DNA from: Echinococcus granulosus
Lineage: Eukaryota; Platyhelminthes; Cestoda; Cyclophyllidea; Taeniidae
DNA length: 64,000 nt
Assembly (NCBI RefSeq): GCF_000524195.1
Contig: NW_020170389.1
Location: forward strand, 493,010-557,009
Direction of reading: 5' to 3'
The notes under the pieces are model-generated. The model was not told the origin of the DNA and ran no database searches. It saw only the letters and a program-made list of their open reading frames with translations. Shown one piece after another: positions 23,501-36,949 of the stretch. The translations under genes and the position numbers were made by a program. Position 1 is the stretch's first letter. Each line of letters begins with the position of its first letter.

Positions 23501-25463
23501 CCCGGAATTTCGTTCTCTAAGCATATTTGCAGACTGCTGGCCAGCCGGGACATCGGCGTTATCCAATCAACTTTCAGTGCCGCGTGTCAAAGGCCTGGTT
23601 TATGAATTCAAATGAAGTAAGAGGTCCTAATAGCAAAACTCCCAATTGAATCCCGTATCCAGCTCTAAACCATCAAATCTAGTGCTCATTGTCCCTTCTC
23701 CTAAAGATTAGACCTTTAAAACCGACAATAAGATGATGTGCTCACCATCTGCATGCCCATGAGATTCCCATGATGTTGGTCCTAAAGAAAAATGACGATT
23801 TATGAAATACAGTTCGCTTACAAATGGAAGTGATTTTTTGTGCATTTATTTGTTATCACTACCTAACCAGAGAGGCTTTGTTGCGCGATCCTCGAGAAGA
23901 AGGTCTGCTTGCTAGGCAAAACCCATGCACCACTTTCGCGCATTGAAAGTGTTTTACTTGACCCTTTTTTGCGACTAGGAGCACAGAAGAAGCCACTATT
24001 AAACGTTATATTTTGGCCAGGGTGGCCCAGATTCATTAAACAATTTGCGCCAATATTTTGGCACTTGCTGGGAACGAATTTTGGCTAAGCTGTACTGGAG
24101 CGAAACAGTGAGCTATTGCCTGAAGCAGTGTTGTCCCGGTCATTGTAAATTTTTTATGTGAAGTGCTTGCAATATCTCAAAGACGTCTTCTCTCGCTCTC
24201 AGGGAGGTCTCGAGGCACCGCATACCAAATAGCAACTTGAATTTTAAGGCCATCTTCTTTTTTAAAACGGATCAATTTCATTATTCACACCCACTGGGCT
24301 TAAACAGATTTCGTTTTTGAATTTAGCACAGTCCTTTCCAAAAACCCAGCGCAGCGATTAATCTGCGAACTGTCAAAATGTGCAAGTTATACTTGGTTTA
24401 TGTTTTGCTTCAGGTTGATGTTTTCAAAACAAATTATAGCAGTGGCTTTCCAGTGGTAATAGTGATAATTCCTCTGTTAAGCCGATCTCAGCAAAACTGA
24501 TATAATTGATATAACATTTAAAAAAACGTGCATGTGTTGGATGAATGGATAAGTGTTCACAATGGGAATGACTTTAAGTTTTGCCTGTATTTATTTGCAC
24601 AAAACAAACCTGAACGAGAGTGGCACTAGACTTGGTTTCAAATGTGTCATTTTTCAGCAATGGTCGCCAAATGTAGTTAAAATTTAGGTCCGTACTTCAG
24701 CCGTGCTTAATAGCGGATGGTTTCATGGTACTTCAGCAGAATTGGCACTTGAATGAGTTGCATTCCTGCCACAACGGTGCAAACAGGCCTCCCGCGTTAG
24801 TTTATACGCTGGCAAACAGATTATGCCAGCCTTAGGGTCTATGTACAAACATGCACACAGATGCATACATGCGTATGTATATTTGCATGCATCAAGACAC
24901 CATAGTGACTCAGACTAACTACTAGTCCTAGTACCTTTGAACTGCGTCTGAGAGGAAGAGTCCGTTTAGTTGGAATCATCTTATGCTGATTCTTAAACCA
25001 CCCATTCAGTAAACAAGTTAAATACATATACTGTCATTTTCAAGGCGCTGTATTTGAAGAGTAGTCTATGATTTATCATATATTGAAATGGTTTCATGGG
25101 AGTTTAAGCACCACCACCAATAAACGTAACCAAAGTAGTCTCGGTTAGGATCAGTACGTTGACTTACCTCAGATTTTTAGCCATGCTGACGTGATTTCAT
25201 TAGCAAGTTGCATTTCAATTCCAGGACACTCAACCAGCTACCCTTGCAACACTGCAATCAATTGGGATTTACCAACACCCTCCGACTGTATTTTTAGCCA
25301 ACTCACGTCAAGGAGAGTTTTTTTTTCTCATTTTAAGTAGTAAGCATATCGGTTTCGTAATTGCTCATTGGTTTTCTTAACTCATTACCCACCTAGAAAA
25401 TGACGAATTCCAGGATTACGGGCTATGGATACCACACATTGCTGTCCAGATACCTGCCAACCT
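20522..25463. other. Long AT-rich spacer
   Basis: No gene can be supported. One exon-like block at 22065-22181 (+) is described in the findings. A region of CATG/TATG-type alternating purine-pyrimidine sequence lies at about 24840-24900. An open frame at 23318-23605 has an equally open antisense frame and no recognisable domain. Confidence 0.35.
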
Positions 25464-25578
25464 TAAAACCATGCCGTGGGTAGAGTGGGGGTGGCTCGAG
25501 GGTGCTGTAACACAAATTTGTGCAACTCCTCAGGAGTTTTTAATGCAACCACTACCTTACTGTCGCTCCAATTGACTG
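25464..25578 (-). mobile_element. Internal sequence next to the LTR-like copy 3
   Basis: Continues directly from the end of copy 3 on the minus strand. A TGGAGCGACAG motif sits a few bases after the LTR end, where a tRNA primer-binding site (starting TGG) would lie. A frame stays open through it (VNWSDSKVVVALKTPEE), possibly the start of a gag-like or leader sequence. It is lost after about 115 bases. Confidence 0.45.
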
Positions 25579-25776
25579 TGTAGTACGATGGTGGTTTATC
25601 CCTCAGTATTGGTGAGACACCACTTTTGTACTTTGAAATAGCCTTCCTGTACCTCACTGGGTGGGCTGGCCTTTGGACTATACCAATACCCCAAACACCT
25701 TCTCTGTGATGAATATATATATTCTGCCCAAGTATTGTGTCATCTTTCGTCTTCAGGGAAGTCTTGGGACACTACA
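25579..25776 (-). repeat. LTR-like repeat, copy 3 (best preserved)
   Basis: 198 bases on the minus strand, beginning TGTAGTGTCCCAAGAC and ending CATCGTACTACA. The terminal hexamers TGTAGT/ACTACA are a perfect inverted repeat, the hallmark of a retrotransposon LTR. The body is collinear with copies 1, 2 and 4. It is the only copy with recognisable internal sequence attached. Confidence 0.85.
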
Positions 25777-27992
25777 ACTGTCGCGTTTGTATGCCAGTCA
25801 ACTAGGAAGACTGATCCATGGCCATCATCATGCCGCCTTCAAATCTTCTAGCCATCTTTCTTCCCACCTTCCTGTTCGTTGCTTGCTTCCAATTCCACAA
25901 AATTCGAAACCAAAATATTTTTCTACAACGGGGAGTCTTCCCATGTGAGCAGAAGGTATCCTTTAAATCCTGTTTTTCATTATGTGAATGGATACACAGA
26001 TCGCAATCACTGACTTGGAAAATCTAAAGGGTATGTCGTATGAAGATCGGGTAAATGAACAAGAATATTAAACGAACATAAGTCGAAGCTCTTTCTTGAA
26101 GGAGGTGGAATAATCCACAATCATATTTTAGTGTTTTTTTTGCATATATAATATATTAAACCTTATCTACTGATATTTTTATTTTTGTATTTTTTTGTAA
26201 TAGCTGTGGAAATGAATTATGAGGTCACTCAATCTGCGATCTACAACTGTGCTATTCTTGTTAAATTTCACCATAAGCATTCCGTCTTTCTAATATTCAG
26301 TATTATGTTCTATAATTTGTTGTAAATTAAGCCACCAGTAGCAGTTGAATAACTTCTTTGGATGCTATAAGGCATTTGAGTTCTGGAGTCACTTTATTAA
26401 AAATTTACAGAGAGGCTGGGAGACTAGCAGCAAAGGCGATTTGGCAGGAATTTATGCCACCGTCGCGGAGGTTAGCGTGATATTATAGTTAAGTGAACTA
26501 ATTCCCATTTCGCAACGAATATATTATGTACAAAGTGGTATGCACTCCGCAAATGCACAGGGTTCAAAACAATACAAATGCCTCCGCCTGCTTCTTCCAT
26601 AATTTAAGTTTCTGATGCCTAAAAACAAACCTCAAATGTGAATGCTTTTAGCTGCTATTGTGTAGGAAGTGGCCCAAGTGAAAAAAAGCATGTGCAAAAG
26701 TCCATGCAGTCACAGTGGAATCGGTTATGGATAAGCCTACTTCCGTTGGCTTAAAATCGTGTTTCCACGTAAAATTTACCCGCCCCGAATCGGAATGACA
26801 CTGAATATCCTATTTTCATTGAAAGAGCCAAACAAAGTAATATGATTTTACCCTAGAATTTATGTCTGAACGTCCCAAAAAATTTCTATAACCTGGGTTT
26901 CTCAAGGTTGAAATGGCGTTAAATGTGCCTGTTTTTTCTCAAACACAGAACTTAAATAAGACCTATACTTGATTTAAATAAATTAATACGTAAATTATAA
27001 TATCGTGCGAAACATTGGTTTACAAATTTTAATTACAGTCTGGACGTTGGTAAAGCAAATTAGTAATATACCGAAGTTAGAATATAACGGCGATTGCAAA
27101 CACGAGGTACTTCGGGCGCAATAGAATGACTTGAAAGTGATATCATTCTTAAGGGTAAATTGCCATTTTAGTTAATTGAGAAATTAGAAGCCTCTAGATG
27201 GAATTTGATACTACATTGCTTCTGCTTTTCCAGACCCAATAATCCAACGTATGTGTATCTGGTAAAATTTGGTCGTCGTTATCCAGCAAAAATAACCTGC
27301 TAGGAGGAATAGAATCACTTACCGTTTGTTGTTCTGTTTGCTTGATACCCTTTTAGGCTCTCGTACGAGTTAAACTTAATAAAAAAAATTTTGAAGTTCT
27401 GAATTAACTCAACTATGTCTTGCATGGCACCTAATGCTAAAGCCACCTATGACAGTAGTTTACAGCCCCCCCCCCCAACCCGAAGGCAATCATAACAAAT
27501 TGACTTCTGCATTCCTTTGTAACCGTTTCGAATAAGCTCCATTAGAATGCTGCGACTCAGTTAACAAATTCCACTACCACTGTAATAATTCTGGTGGATA
27601 CGACTCGCCAAAGTGCGAAAACTCAACCCTTTGACTGCAAAAACTCCTACGAAAAAGTAGGGGAAACCAAAGTGGTGTTCCACCTAAACAGACGAGGCCT
27701 CCCTCCTTACAAAGTCAGTAACACAATAATCTCTACTTACATGCTGCTATCCAAGCCATCACGTGGCTGCTAAGTACTGCGTTTGTAAATTTACAAACTT
27801 TATGGAATTATCTGTGAAAGTGGTAGCTTCATTTATTGCATTAATAGGAATATATTCTCTTAATGAAGGAAATCGCAAGTTTAATTAGGCTGACTATCCA
27901 AATCAAGGCAACGCTTTATCAATTCAGCTGTCTACATTTAGGCATTATTTCAAATACACCTTATGCGAATCATTCATTATTAACAAGCACTT
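25777..27992. other. AT-rich spacer between LTR-like copies 3 and 4
   Basis: No coding region, RNA gene or strong repeat was recognised. A run of nine C lies near 27467-27475. Confidence 0.35.
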
Positions 27993-28183
27993 TTTAGGGC
28001 TGAGAGACTTCCCTGAAGACGAAGAAAGCCATGATACTCGGGCAAAATGTATGTATATTCGACACAAAGAAGTTATTCGGGCTACTAGCATGGTCGGAAG
28101 GCCAGCCCACCCGGCGTGGTACAATGGCCAAGTCAAAAGTGGCTCTTCACCAATACCGATCGTTAAACAACCATCGTATTACA
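27993..28183 (+). repeat. LTR-like repeat, copy 4 (degenerate 5' end)
   Basis: About 191 bases matching the family from AGAGACTTCCCTGAAGACG onwards, with CTCGGGCAAAATGTATG, GGGCTACTAGCATGG, GAAGGCCAGCCCACCC and the terminal CCATCGTATTACA. The first about 12 bases have diverged from TGTAGTGTCCC. Confidence 0.75.
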
Positions 28184-29940
28184 ATTTTCTATGGCAAATT
28201 TTAGTGGATTCATACTTTTAAGAATGACATTGCATGGAAATAACTATACTGTTCACTAAGCACAATTCATAAGAGGAGGCAATCCTCCATTTCTTCGAAC
28301 GCATCAGCTGGTAATTACTTTGCTCGAATCGTAATAAGTATACTTTGTAAAGAGGCGGGTAGACGTTCATTTTGTGTTCGCTAGTGTTAATAAAAGTCAA
28401 ATTTTTGCCTAAGTAATGTTCATTTGGATTGTATAAAATAACTAACATACGCTCTAATAAGTTGTATGTACGTAGTATTGAATGAATCGCTTTTACGACG
28501 CTTTAAATACCATTGACATGGCTTGTAAAATCCCATGTTAACACAAATCGCGTACTTGTCAGAATATCTAGGTCTTTGACCACCAACAATATCGCAGACC
28601 TAACACCACTTTGCCTTTCCTGGGAATTTGTACTCAATCATTCAGTTAACAAGCCTTAAATAAACGCATAGAGTGAATTCCATTTCTATTTCAGACAATA
28701 TTGTAGCGCTTTGATAGTTTCTTAAACGCTGTAGCTGACCCTTCACTCAGCAGCAGGGCTTCCAGGCCATGCCGGTAGTTTCACCTCTTCTGTACGTCAG
28801 TAATACATTTTCTGCCACGTTACTATGACTTTCGACGACCTCAGGGCAGACCCGGGGCGATACATTATAACTAATAAGAAAGCGATATGAGGAAGGAATT
28901 GGCAGCGCACTTGAAAAGCTGATAGTTTACTACCCAATTCTCAATCATCCTCTGCTTTCACAAGATAAAACTGGACATTCTCTAAGTTTGAATAGGATGT
29001 GGGTTTCTTATCGATGCATTATATTTGTAGTAAATATACAGACCCGTAGAACGTGATTAATGCCTAACAAAGTTATTTACGTGAACATGTGTCATTTGTC
29101 TAAAATGTGAACGGTTGGCCAAAATACCAACGAATTACAAGAAAGTTTGTTCACTTTTCTTCCTGCGCAAAAAAAAATTTTGAAATGGGCGAGTGTTAAG
29201 AATCCCGACAGAGGATTCAGGGTACCGTCTACATATCTTGGGCAGCTGTTCGCAGGGCATTGTGAAACACTTTGTCACATCGCAGGCTTTAACTTCAACA
29301 ATTTACTGTTGCAAAAACTTATGATCTTTTTTTCATTATGAATATAGATCGCTACTGATTTGTCAATTTATAAATGGTAAGGTACTGAAATTACCATATT
29401 TTGAGAAGCTGAAAAATATGCATTTTGCCCATCTAATTTCTCTTTATATCGCAAAAAATCTGATAGTCAAGTGGCACGATGCATTAATTTTAATAAAACT
29501 CGAAGGAAGTCAAATACACGCAGACGTTGCAAAGTGCTTATGAAAATTCCGTAAAATATTAAGCTTTAAAGTCTGAGGTGATTTCTGCTGCAGTGTTTGA
29601 AGAGTAATTATTCATAATCTGCATGGACGTTTTTACCGAAAGTGAAGGTAATCATTTTCAAATCACTTTGAGATCAAAGTGCCCTCCTCAACAGTGATAC
29701 GTCAAGTCTAATGAAGTGCATATTAATGGTTCATTGTTTTTTTTTGTAGTTCAACCAAAACTCACTTTTTTCTCCAAGAATGTTTACCTGTTGCATTAAA
29801 GTCTGTGATTAAAAGAACTTTGCTATCGCTTATACGGTTGTTTACGCTTTATTACCCATTTTTACCTACATCCCAGGCAGATCCTGCAGCCTAACTCACG
29901 CTCAAAGACCTGTGCGCACCAACACAACTGTCACGTCCTT
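28184..29940. other. AT-rich spacer upstream of the Ly6-like gene
   Basis: Nothing recognised on either strand apart from short chance frames. Confidence 0.35.
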
Positions 29941-29954
29941 GAAGCACGCATCAG

Positions 29955-30003
29955 CCAATGGGAGGTCGGGAGTGGGAGTCATTTAATTGGTCGACTGAAT
30001 TGG
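29955..30003. promoter_or_regulatory. Cluster of CCAAT-type motifs before the Ly6-like gene
   Basis: One CCAAT (29955-29959) and two inverted copies, ATTGG (29986-29990 and 29999-30003), lie 56-104 bases before the start codon at 30059, inside a locally GC-richer stretch. This fits a proximal promoter, but no TATA box or transcription start is evident. Confidence 0.3.
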
Positions 30004-30058
30004 AGTGGCGGACACCTTTGGTAAAAGTGGCAACCTATTTAGCCATCGGACTGTACAT

Positions 30059-33000
30059 ATGCTTGGGATTCTGAAAATAATCCCTCTTATTCTCCTTGCC
30101 CTCCCTCTATGTACGTTGACGACTCACTGAACTGTTGCTCAGGACTTGTTTCTCTGATACGAAGAATGGGTATTTCTTAACCCTTTTAGGCCTCTCCATT
30201 GACTGCTTCAAATGCCGCAATTGCAGCCCAGATCCAGCATCGTGGAGAAAGACTAAAGGTTGTGGTGCCTGCTCAGTGAGTTTCCATTTTGTACCAGGGT
30301 TCGCATACTCAACGCACCTAGTCATTTATTGCAACGCACTTCAATTCATTGAAATGATAAATGGTGTTTTGAGCGTTATTAAGTAAACTTGCTCTTGGTC
30401 TAATGAGTGATACCAATTACTTATTCGTTCAAACATGTTAAAAGAAGAATTTCACCTTACTTTGCAATTCGCTGGCTATTTTTCAGTCGACTAATAACCA
30501 AAGTTCCAAAAGTTAACAACAAAACCTGATCCATTTTCCGTTTATTTTCCTGTCGTGATTTGAGGCTTTTTTATTTGGGAAATAAATGCTATGGTCAGTT
30601 TGCGCCATAGCGCCACAAGTTAATGCTAGAAGGCACTATAACCTAGCAAAGTAAGGACAAATCAGCAACATTCTAGCTGGGCCTAAATCCAGCGCTTGAA
30701 ATATGCACAAATATAATACAAATGACCTGTTTTAAATACGCAAGCACGCGGTATGATTGAAAAATCGGAGATTTGCTATTTGTGCAAGATGAGAATGATG
30801 GTGTTGTTTTCCTATCGAGACACCCGTGCAGGATGAACCATGTATTGAGTTGGTCATGTTCTGCCTTGTACTTTAATGAAACCTTACCATGTTTTGTTTT
30901 AACATGTGCACTGGTGGTGTCCAAACTTTTCAACTGTGCATTAATCCCATCGGAGGTGACCGGCCTTTCGTGGAGAGACGAAAAACATTTGAAGGCAAAT
31001 GTCAACTCAGTAAATAAGTTACTAGCAGTAGTGTGGAGAACTGCAGCATAATCCTCAAAGCACAATTTAAGTATCTTCGTCATTTCAATGTTGTAGGATA
31101 TTCTTTTAAATCCCGTAAATTCATTTACCTCAACTTAAAGCTTACAGCATGAAACCGTCACTTGCTGCACAACGTATACAGATGGAGTGGGTGGTAATTT
31201 TCGATGCTTTATCTTTAGTAATTCATTTATTTGAACTGGGCAAAAGAACCGCGCATGATAATTTTGGACTACCGGTTTTGACTTAAAAGTGCTTCGCATA
31301 ATTTGTTTTAATGATTGTAAGAGCAAAGTAAATTTACACCTTTGAGACAAGAACAAAAAAAGTAGTCCACATTTGTCAGGATTTTTGAATCCTGTGAAGA
31401 CAAGTGATTTATGGAGATAAGTACCATCTTATGGATAGAGGAGTCATTTATCACAGTTTGTGAATTGTGTATTTGGGGCATCGCTCCACCGAGTCCGTAT
31501 GTTGGCTTTGACGCTTGAAGGTCACCACGACAACCATAGATGGGCGATTGGCCAGATGTCCTGTCGGCTTGGTGATGAGGTGAGTCAGGACGCTGTGCTT
31601 GCACAAACCCACATCGTTTCAACTCCTCTAATCCTCCGCCCACTCCCAACATGAGACAGACACTTCATGTCCGGTCACGATGACGATGATGCGTGCCTAT
31701 TTGTGCAAGGCGGTATCGGAGCTTTAAAAGACTGTCCACGGCAAGCACAAATTATTGCACACTCATCAGACAGGTGTCCTCCATCAACAGCTGGCCAATT
31801 TTAGGAATCTCGGACGTGTATAATTTAAACTTAGGTCTAAGGTATGGTTTTTCGTTTATAATTTTGCCAATTCAAGCCCCTGAGTGGATCCTTGAAGACG
31901 CTAGAAGGCACACAAGTTTAAGTTTTTATTTTTAAATCCACTGAAGGGCCAGAGGGGTAGTAGTATGCACCAGTCTCTACGTTGACTCGATCCTCGGCCT
32001 AAGTACTCCCTGTGAGCAGTCTTGCAATATTCACAAACTCGACAGCAATGCTGCAGCTCGCAGGTCTAGTTGGAATTTATCGCCTAGATGCTTTGTTTGT
32101 GAGCTTCAATGAAAACATTGTGTTGCGTCGCCTAAAGCTGGACAAAGTCCTGCACTGGAAAAATTTGATATGCATCACACCCTTTACAAAAACGTTTCCT
32201 TAAAAGTGGAAGTTGCTGCAAGATGTTCATCCCTAATGCAGTCCTAATGCTCCCCAACCATCCGTCTAGGTTGCCCTCACGGATAAGTTTCAGGCCCTCG
32301 AAAGCTAATCATCATTCGCTGTTTTTACTGATAAATTTCAGGCATTTATCCATTAGCCATGTGAGTACGTTCGATTCTGGTCTCGCTCCACTAATAGCCT
32401 TGTATACGTCAATGGCTTCAATCCCCTCTCAAGAAAACATGGCGGAGTAATACATCTGACTTCTATTTTTTTGTTATTTCACGCCAGAAATAATGAAGTA
32501 TCTTAGGGAAATGGTCAATAAAATGATATATCATGCCCATTTTTTTATGTTTATGATGATATTTGTCCATCTGCACATGTTTTTTGGGTAAATTTACCAA
32601 GAGCTGTAATATGAATCACTACAAGGTTTCTGCTGAATTGAGGTGTCGCACCTTAGTTGGGAATGAAGAACAGAGCTGCAAACTAACTGGGGCTCCATTT
32701 TAAGTGGTAATGAGCGGTCTCTATTTTGATTCCAGATCCTAAAGTGCTGTTACTTATGTAAAATTTACTAAGTTAGCCCCAAAGCACTTCAAACCGGTAT
32801 TCTATCCTGACGAACCCAACAAGAAACTCAGAATCTGCCAGAGTCCATCGTCGTTGGAGAATGTGTTGCATTTATCGTAGATCTGAATAGACGTTAGAAG
32901 CCACAAAAATGTACTTTTTATTTGAAAGATTGGAGAAAAGAATCTAATAAATACGAACATTTAGTAAATCTAATAAGTATTCTGATTTTCCTTCTGACTC

Positions 33001-33447
33001 CAGTGGTTAGCTCAGTAAACACATACTTCAAGACTATAACTATAGTTTCCTAGCGCTATCAATTTAATTATTAGTAGTTGTGCGATGACAATCAGGCCAT
33101 AATCAAACAAACAAATCTCTTGCGATCACATCAGTGATAACGACCGGTGCGAAGGTATCGAATGAGGACCATCCCTTTACTGTATTCGAAATTGCCCCCC
33201 CCTCCCCCCAATGCAATTGTCTGTTGGACTCCTGTAGATAGAGACGACGTACAAAAATAGTCAGGTCTCAGCCATCCACCGGAAATGCGTGAAACGATGC
33301 CAACCACTGGAAACGGTGGTTGTCGGTGAGGGGACGAGAATTGAATGCTGCAACTCGGACCTCTGCAATAGCACTGCCTCGTTGGCCCCGCACACCCTCC
33401 TTCTGGCACTCGCGGCGCTGCTAGTAAATTTGCACCTTTTCGTTTAA
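30059..33447 (+). CDS. Ly6/uPAR (CD59-like) GPI-anchored three-finger protein
   Basis: Small secreted protein expected to sit on the outer cell surface by a GPI anchor; in flatworms such proteins are common on the tegument. Three exons: 30059-30110, 30190-30275, 33238-33447; introns 79 and 2962 nt; phases 1 and 0 match. The product is 115 residues. Exon 1 encodes a signal peptide (MLGILKIIPLILLALPL). Exon 2 starts at LSIDCFKCRNC and holds five cysteines (C-x2-C-x2-C...GCGAC). Exon 3 holds five more (KCVKRC...CCNSDLCN), giving the ten-cysteine Ly6 pattern with the diagnostic CC-x3-L-CN end. A spacer and a hydrophobic C-terminus (LLLALAALLVNLHLFV) follow, as a GPI-attachment signal requires. 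The acceptor of exon 3 could instead be 27 bases downstream in the same frame, but its pyrimidine tract is poorer. Ligand and role are unknown. Confidence 0.85.
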
Positions 33448-33684
33448 AGCTTTTCCTCTCAACTTCGCAAATTGCTTCATCCTTGCAAAGTAAGTGCTAT
33501 AGCTGTTTTTTTAATGGACACCCTGATCTAACAAAAAGGGGGCACAAAGATTTACTCCTCCCTTCCCCCTATTTTCACACACCTTGTTATTCTTCCCTCT
33601 CCGTTTATGTTGGTTTGGTTGTCAGTTTCTGAATATATTAATGTGTTTTCCTTTGTTGGTAAAACATCCACATTACAGGTTAAA

Positions 33685-33690
33685 AATAAA
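33685..33690 (+). terminator. AATAAA polyadenylation signal of the Ly6-like gene
   Basis: Canonical hexamer about 240 bases after the Ly6-like stop codon, on the same strand. Confidence 0.5.
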
Positions 33691-36600
33691 AGTTATGTCT
33701 TGAAAGTGAAATGCGCCGTCTTTTTTTCGACTTTCCAGCAAATCAACCGTAGACTTCTTTCTGCCACTAAGATGACAGGCTGTGCCACCCCAACTCACGT
33801 AGCCATGACAGTTGAACGTAAATTCTGACGCATCAGGAATTTAGGGCAATGTCTTACTATCATTCCAGTGATCTAAAACATCAATTAAGCATTATGGTGA
33901 AGGTATGCCTTCCCTTGAATGTCATTATCAAATGGAACCAGGGAAATCTAATCCCCATATCAGGCCAGTTTGAAGAATTTGTATGCAATGCGCAGCTGGA
34001 CATGCCAAAAGAGTCCAAATTTTCCAAAGCAAAATTCTAACCCTTCAAACTAAAATAAACTCCCAATCACGGCTACAAAGAAGGGTTAAGTTAATCTCTC
34101 AAATTCACATCATTTGAAATATTTTTGGGAATTGTGAAAAGTAGGGTAAATTTCTAAACGCAGCAATACATTAATAAATCAGAATGCCCCCATGTGACTT
34201 TCAAAATGCAATGTACGATTAATTCATGATTTTGTAGAACAAAAAGACGATTTCCTGCGGTAGTGGTCATGACTTTGCTGTGAAATTGCTGAGTATTTTA
34301 TGGGGCACAGAGTAGCCTTCGGTTTGCATCATAGGGGATCAAAGCCTGGTGGTGACTTCATTGTTGGTGGGGCAGGAGGGGCTTAGGGCAAATTTGCTTA
34401 GACCGAATCCCAATTGCCCGAAAAGACTTACGAATATAGGTACATAAATAAAAAGTACCATCCTAACGAACTGGTTATGCAGTTTAGCCTAAAATTTGTT
34501 ATGAGCGAATTATCGTAAGGTTGTTTCATGCAGTTTTAAAAAAAGAAACATATTAGCCATATTTTAGTCTAATGTTTCCCTTTAAAAATTCACCCGATTT
34601 CACTTATTTGAGCCTAAGGTGTGGAGGACGTTCCCAGGACAGTGAATTCCCGATCCTTGAATGACGGATTCGTAAACATATTCATTTGTTTATTTCGCTT
34701 GGAATGCAGTTTACTCTTTTGATTCACTTTGACAAGAGGTAGAGGCATTCATGCAAATCACTGGCAAGAGGAATTCAGACATTTATAGGAATTTAATGGG
34801 GGGTGTATGTTCAACAAGAACAAGCAGCTTTATACAGCTGTTATCTTTACACTTTTTCACTCCAGAATGCATTCCAATATTCCCTCAGCTTAACCACCGC
34901 CTTCTTCAAAACGAAATGTGGAGCGCTGTTACATCTTTATAGCTAGAAGAATAGATTGTGCTTCACATTGCTTGTGTTGAAACTTCTTCATGCCCTCTGT
35001 ACATACTGTAATAGTCAAAATCTCCTGAGTGTGCGAAATTGCCTAAAAATACCTTATGAAATTATCGTAATGACAAGGGGATTAAAGTTAGGAACACAGA
35101 CGATGCGACCCAAATGTGCTAGTACGGGTCGTAACACAGTTGCCAGGATGCTTCATAATCCTACCTTGATTTGACGCGAAAATCAACATGCTACAAATAA
35201 ACATATTTTTAGATATATCGAACAGCAGCGTTTTTCAAAAGGGCAAATCCACCCGGCTAGCCTTCAATGACTAGTTACCGCATTCACTCAGCCTAAGTGA
35301 TGATATGGATGAAATCCCTACAACACATCAGCGACAAAACATGTAATTCGCCTATGTATGCAGCGATCCAAGTTGCGTTGAAGTTAAATGATTACTTGCA
35401 GGCAAAAAAGAAAATATTGTGAGGGTTTACGCATAATCACTTCCATGGAACAGTCGGTAGAATACTTCAAGAGAGCGGGGTCTCGACCATTTGGCTTTCG
35501 AGCATTCCAATGGTCAATAAAACACACAGCCTCGAACATTAGAATAGCAAAACAAAGCCATTTCATGCCAGGCAAATATCGCTATTCATTGAGTACTCTG
35601 AAACAATAATTCTGATGTACCATACCTAGGAAACATTTACACCTATTCGGAACTTTATGAATGCTAAATTCTTTAGGATCCTAAATTGTTTGAATCACTT
35701 TAGAAAAAAGAAATTTGGGGTTAAAATAATCCTTTACTAGATAACAGGAATATCGACAGTATTTTAATACCTACCAACACGTTGTAGCACGCTTTTTGTG
35801 TGAATAAACTGCTTAAGGGACAAACCGTCCCCCTTGGGAGGGGATCGGACTCCGATCGCCTTTAAATCTAGATAGCCTATAAACCTCCACCATACCTCTC
35901 AAATGAAAGATGTCTTCCTCTACACAATCTTTTCATTCCAAGGATAGGAAAACAGTGGTGGAAGGGAGAAGCACAGAATACGTCACAATATCATAATTAC
36001 AAAGAGGTGTAAACATTACTTCTGCTCCGTCGTTAAATAAATGGCTTCTATCTAGACAACGGAAGGGTCTACAATCCATATTCGCATTTATATCATGCCG
36101 CAAATGCTATGATGTATTATATTCAGTTTAAAATAATGATGGCCTAAAAATAAGGAAAAACCTAGCCGCCAAGGCACGGTATTTGAGAATACTACTAGCC
36201 AACAGTCACAGGAATTATAGTACGCAATTATACATCACTACGTTCTCTTAACTATAACGCCTGTCGTTCCAACGAGTATAGCATCCGCTCTCCACAGTCA
36301 ATTCATTGCCCACTTTCTACTGATTTGCTGGTTGCACACGTTTTCAGTAAATGGCGACGGTTACCTTCTTTTTCGCTATTGCCAGCAGCGTGCCATCCAA
36401 ATAGGAGGTTCTTTGAAACGTGTAGGATGTGTTTAGTTGTCAAATATTAGAAGAAATTTGGCCATTATATCATCGCCATTACTTTAAGAGCATTTTCATC
36501 GCTCTTGGTCAATATTAATAAAATCCAAACCATTTTAACGGATAAATGCCGACGGAGTATCGTTGGCAAAATAACGGATAACGTTTGAATTTGAATTTCA

Positions 36601-36949
36601 GCAAGGGATTTTGTGAAGAAGCAAGTTAACACAATAGTTAATAAGTGATTACCATCAAGCAAGTACGATGGAAAGGTGTCTTTATAGCTGTGCTACTCGT
36701 AAAAATCAAAATATTTTATTTGAAAATACACTTGAATTAGACTTGTGTAATATTTTTGCATCCAGTTTCTGATCGTTAAATAAAGAAGATTGGTTAGGGG
36801 AGGAAGCCATGCACCATGGTAATGTGGGATTTTGAGAACGATAGAATTGCACTACAGATCGAGTAACTTGTTGGTGAGATTAAATTTATCACTCAAAATG
36901 AACCCTTGCCTTTAGGGTGGTGAAATTTGCGCTGTACCCTCAGAGGTGT
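33691..36949. other. AT-rich spacer
   Basis: No gene recognised. Two adjacent short hairpins near 35829-35859 are given in the findings. Confidence 0.35.

Noticed and set aside
33131..33409. Minus-strand cysteine-containing frame opposite the Ly6 exon
   Set aside because: The plus strand gives the diagnostic Ly6 cysteine pattern and GPI signal; the minus frame is its shadow.
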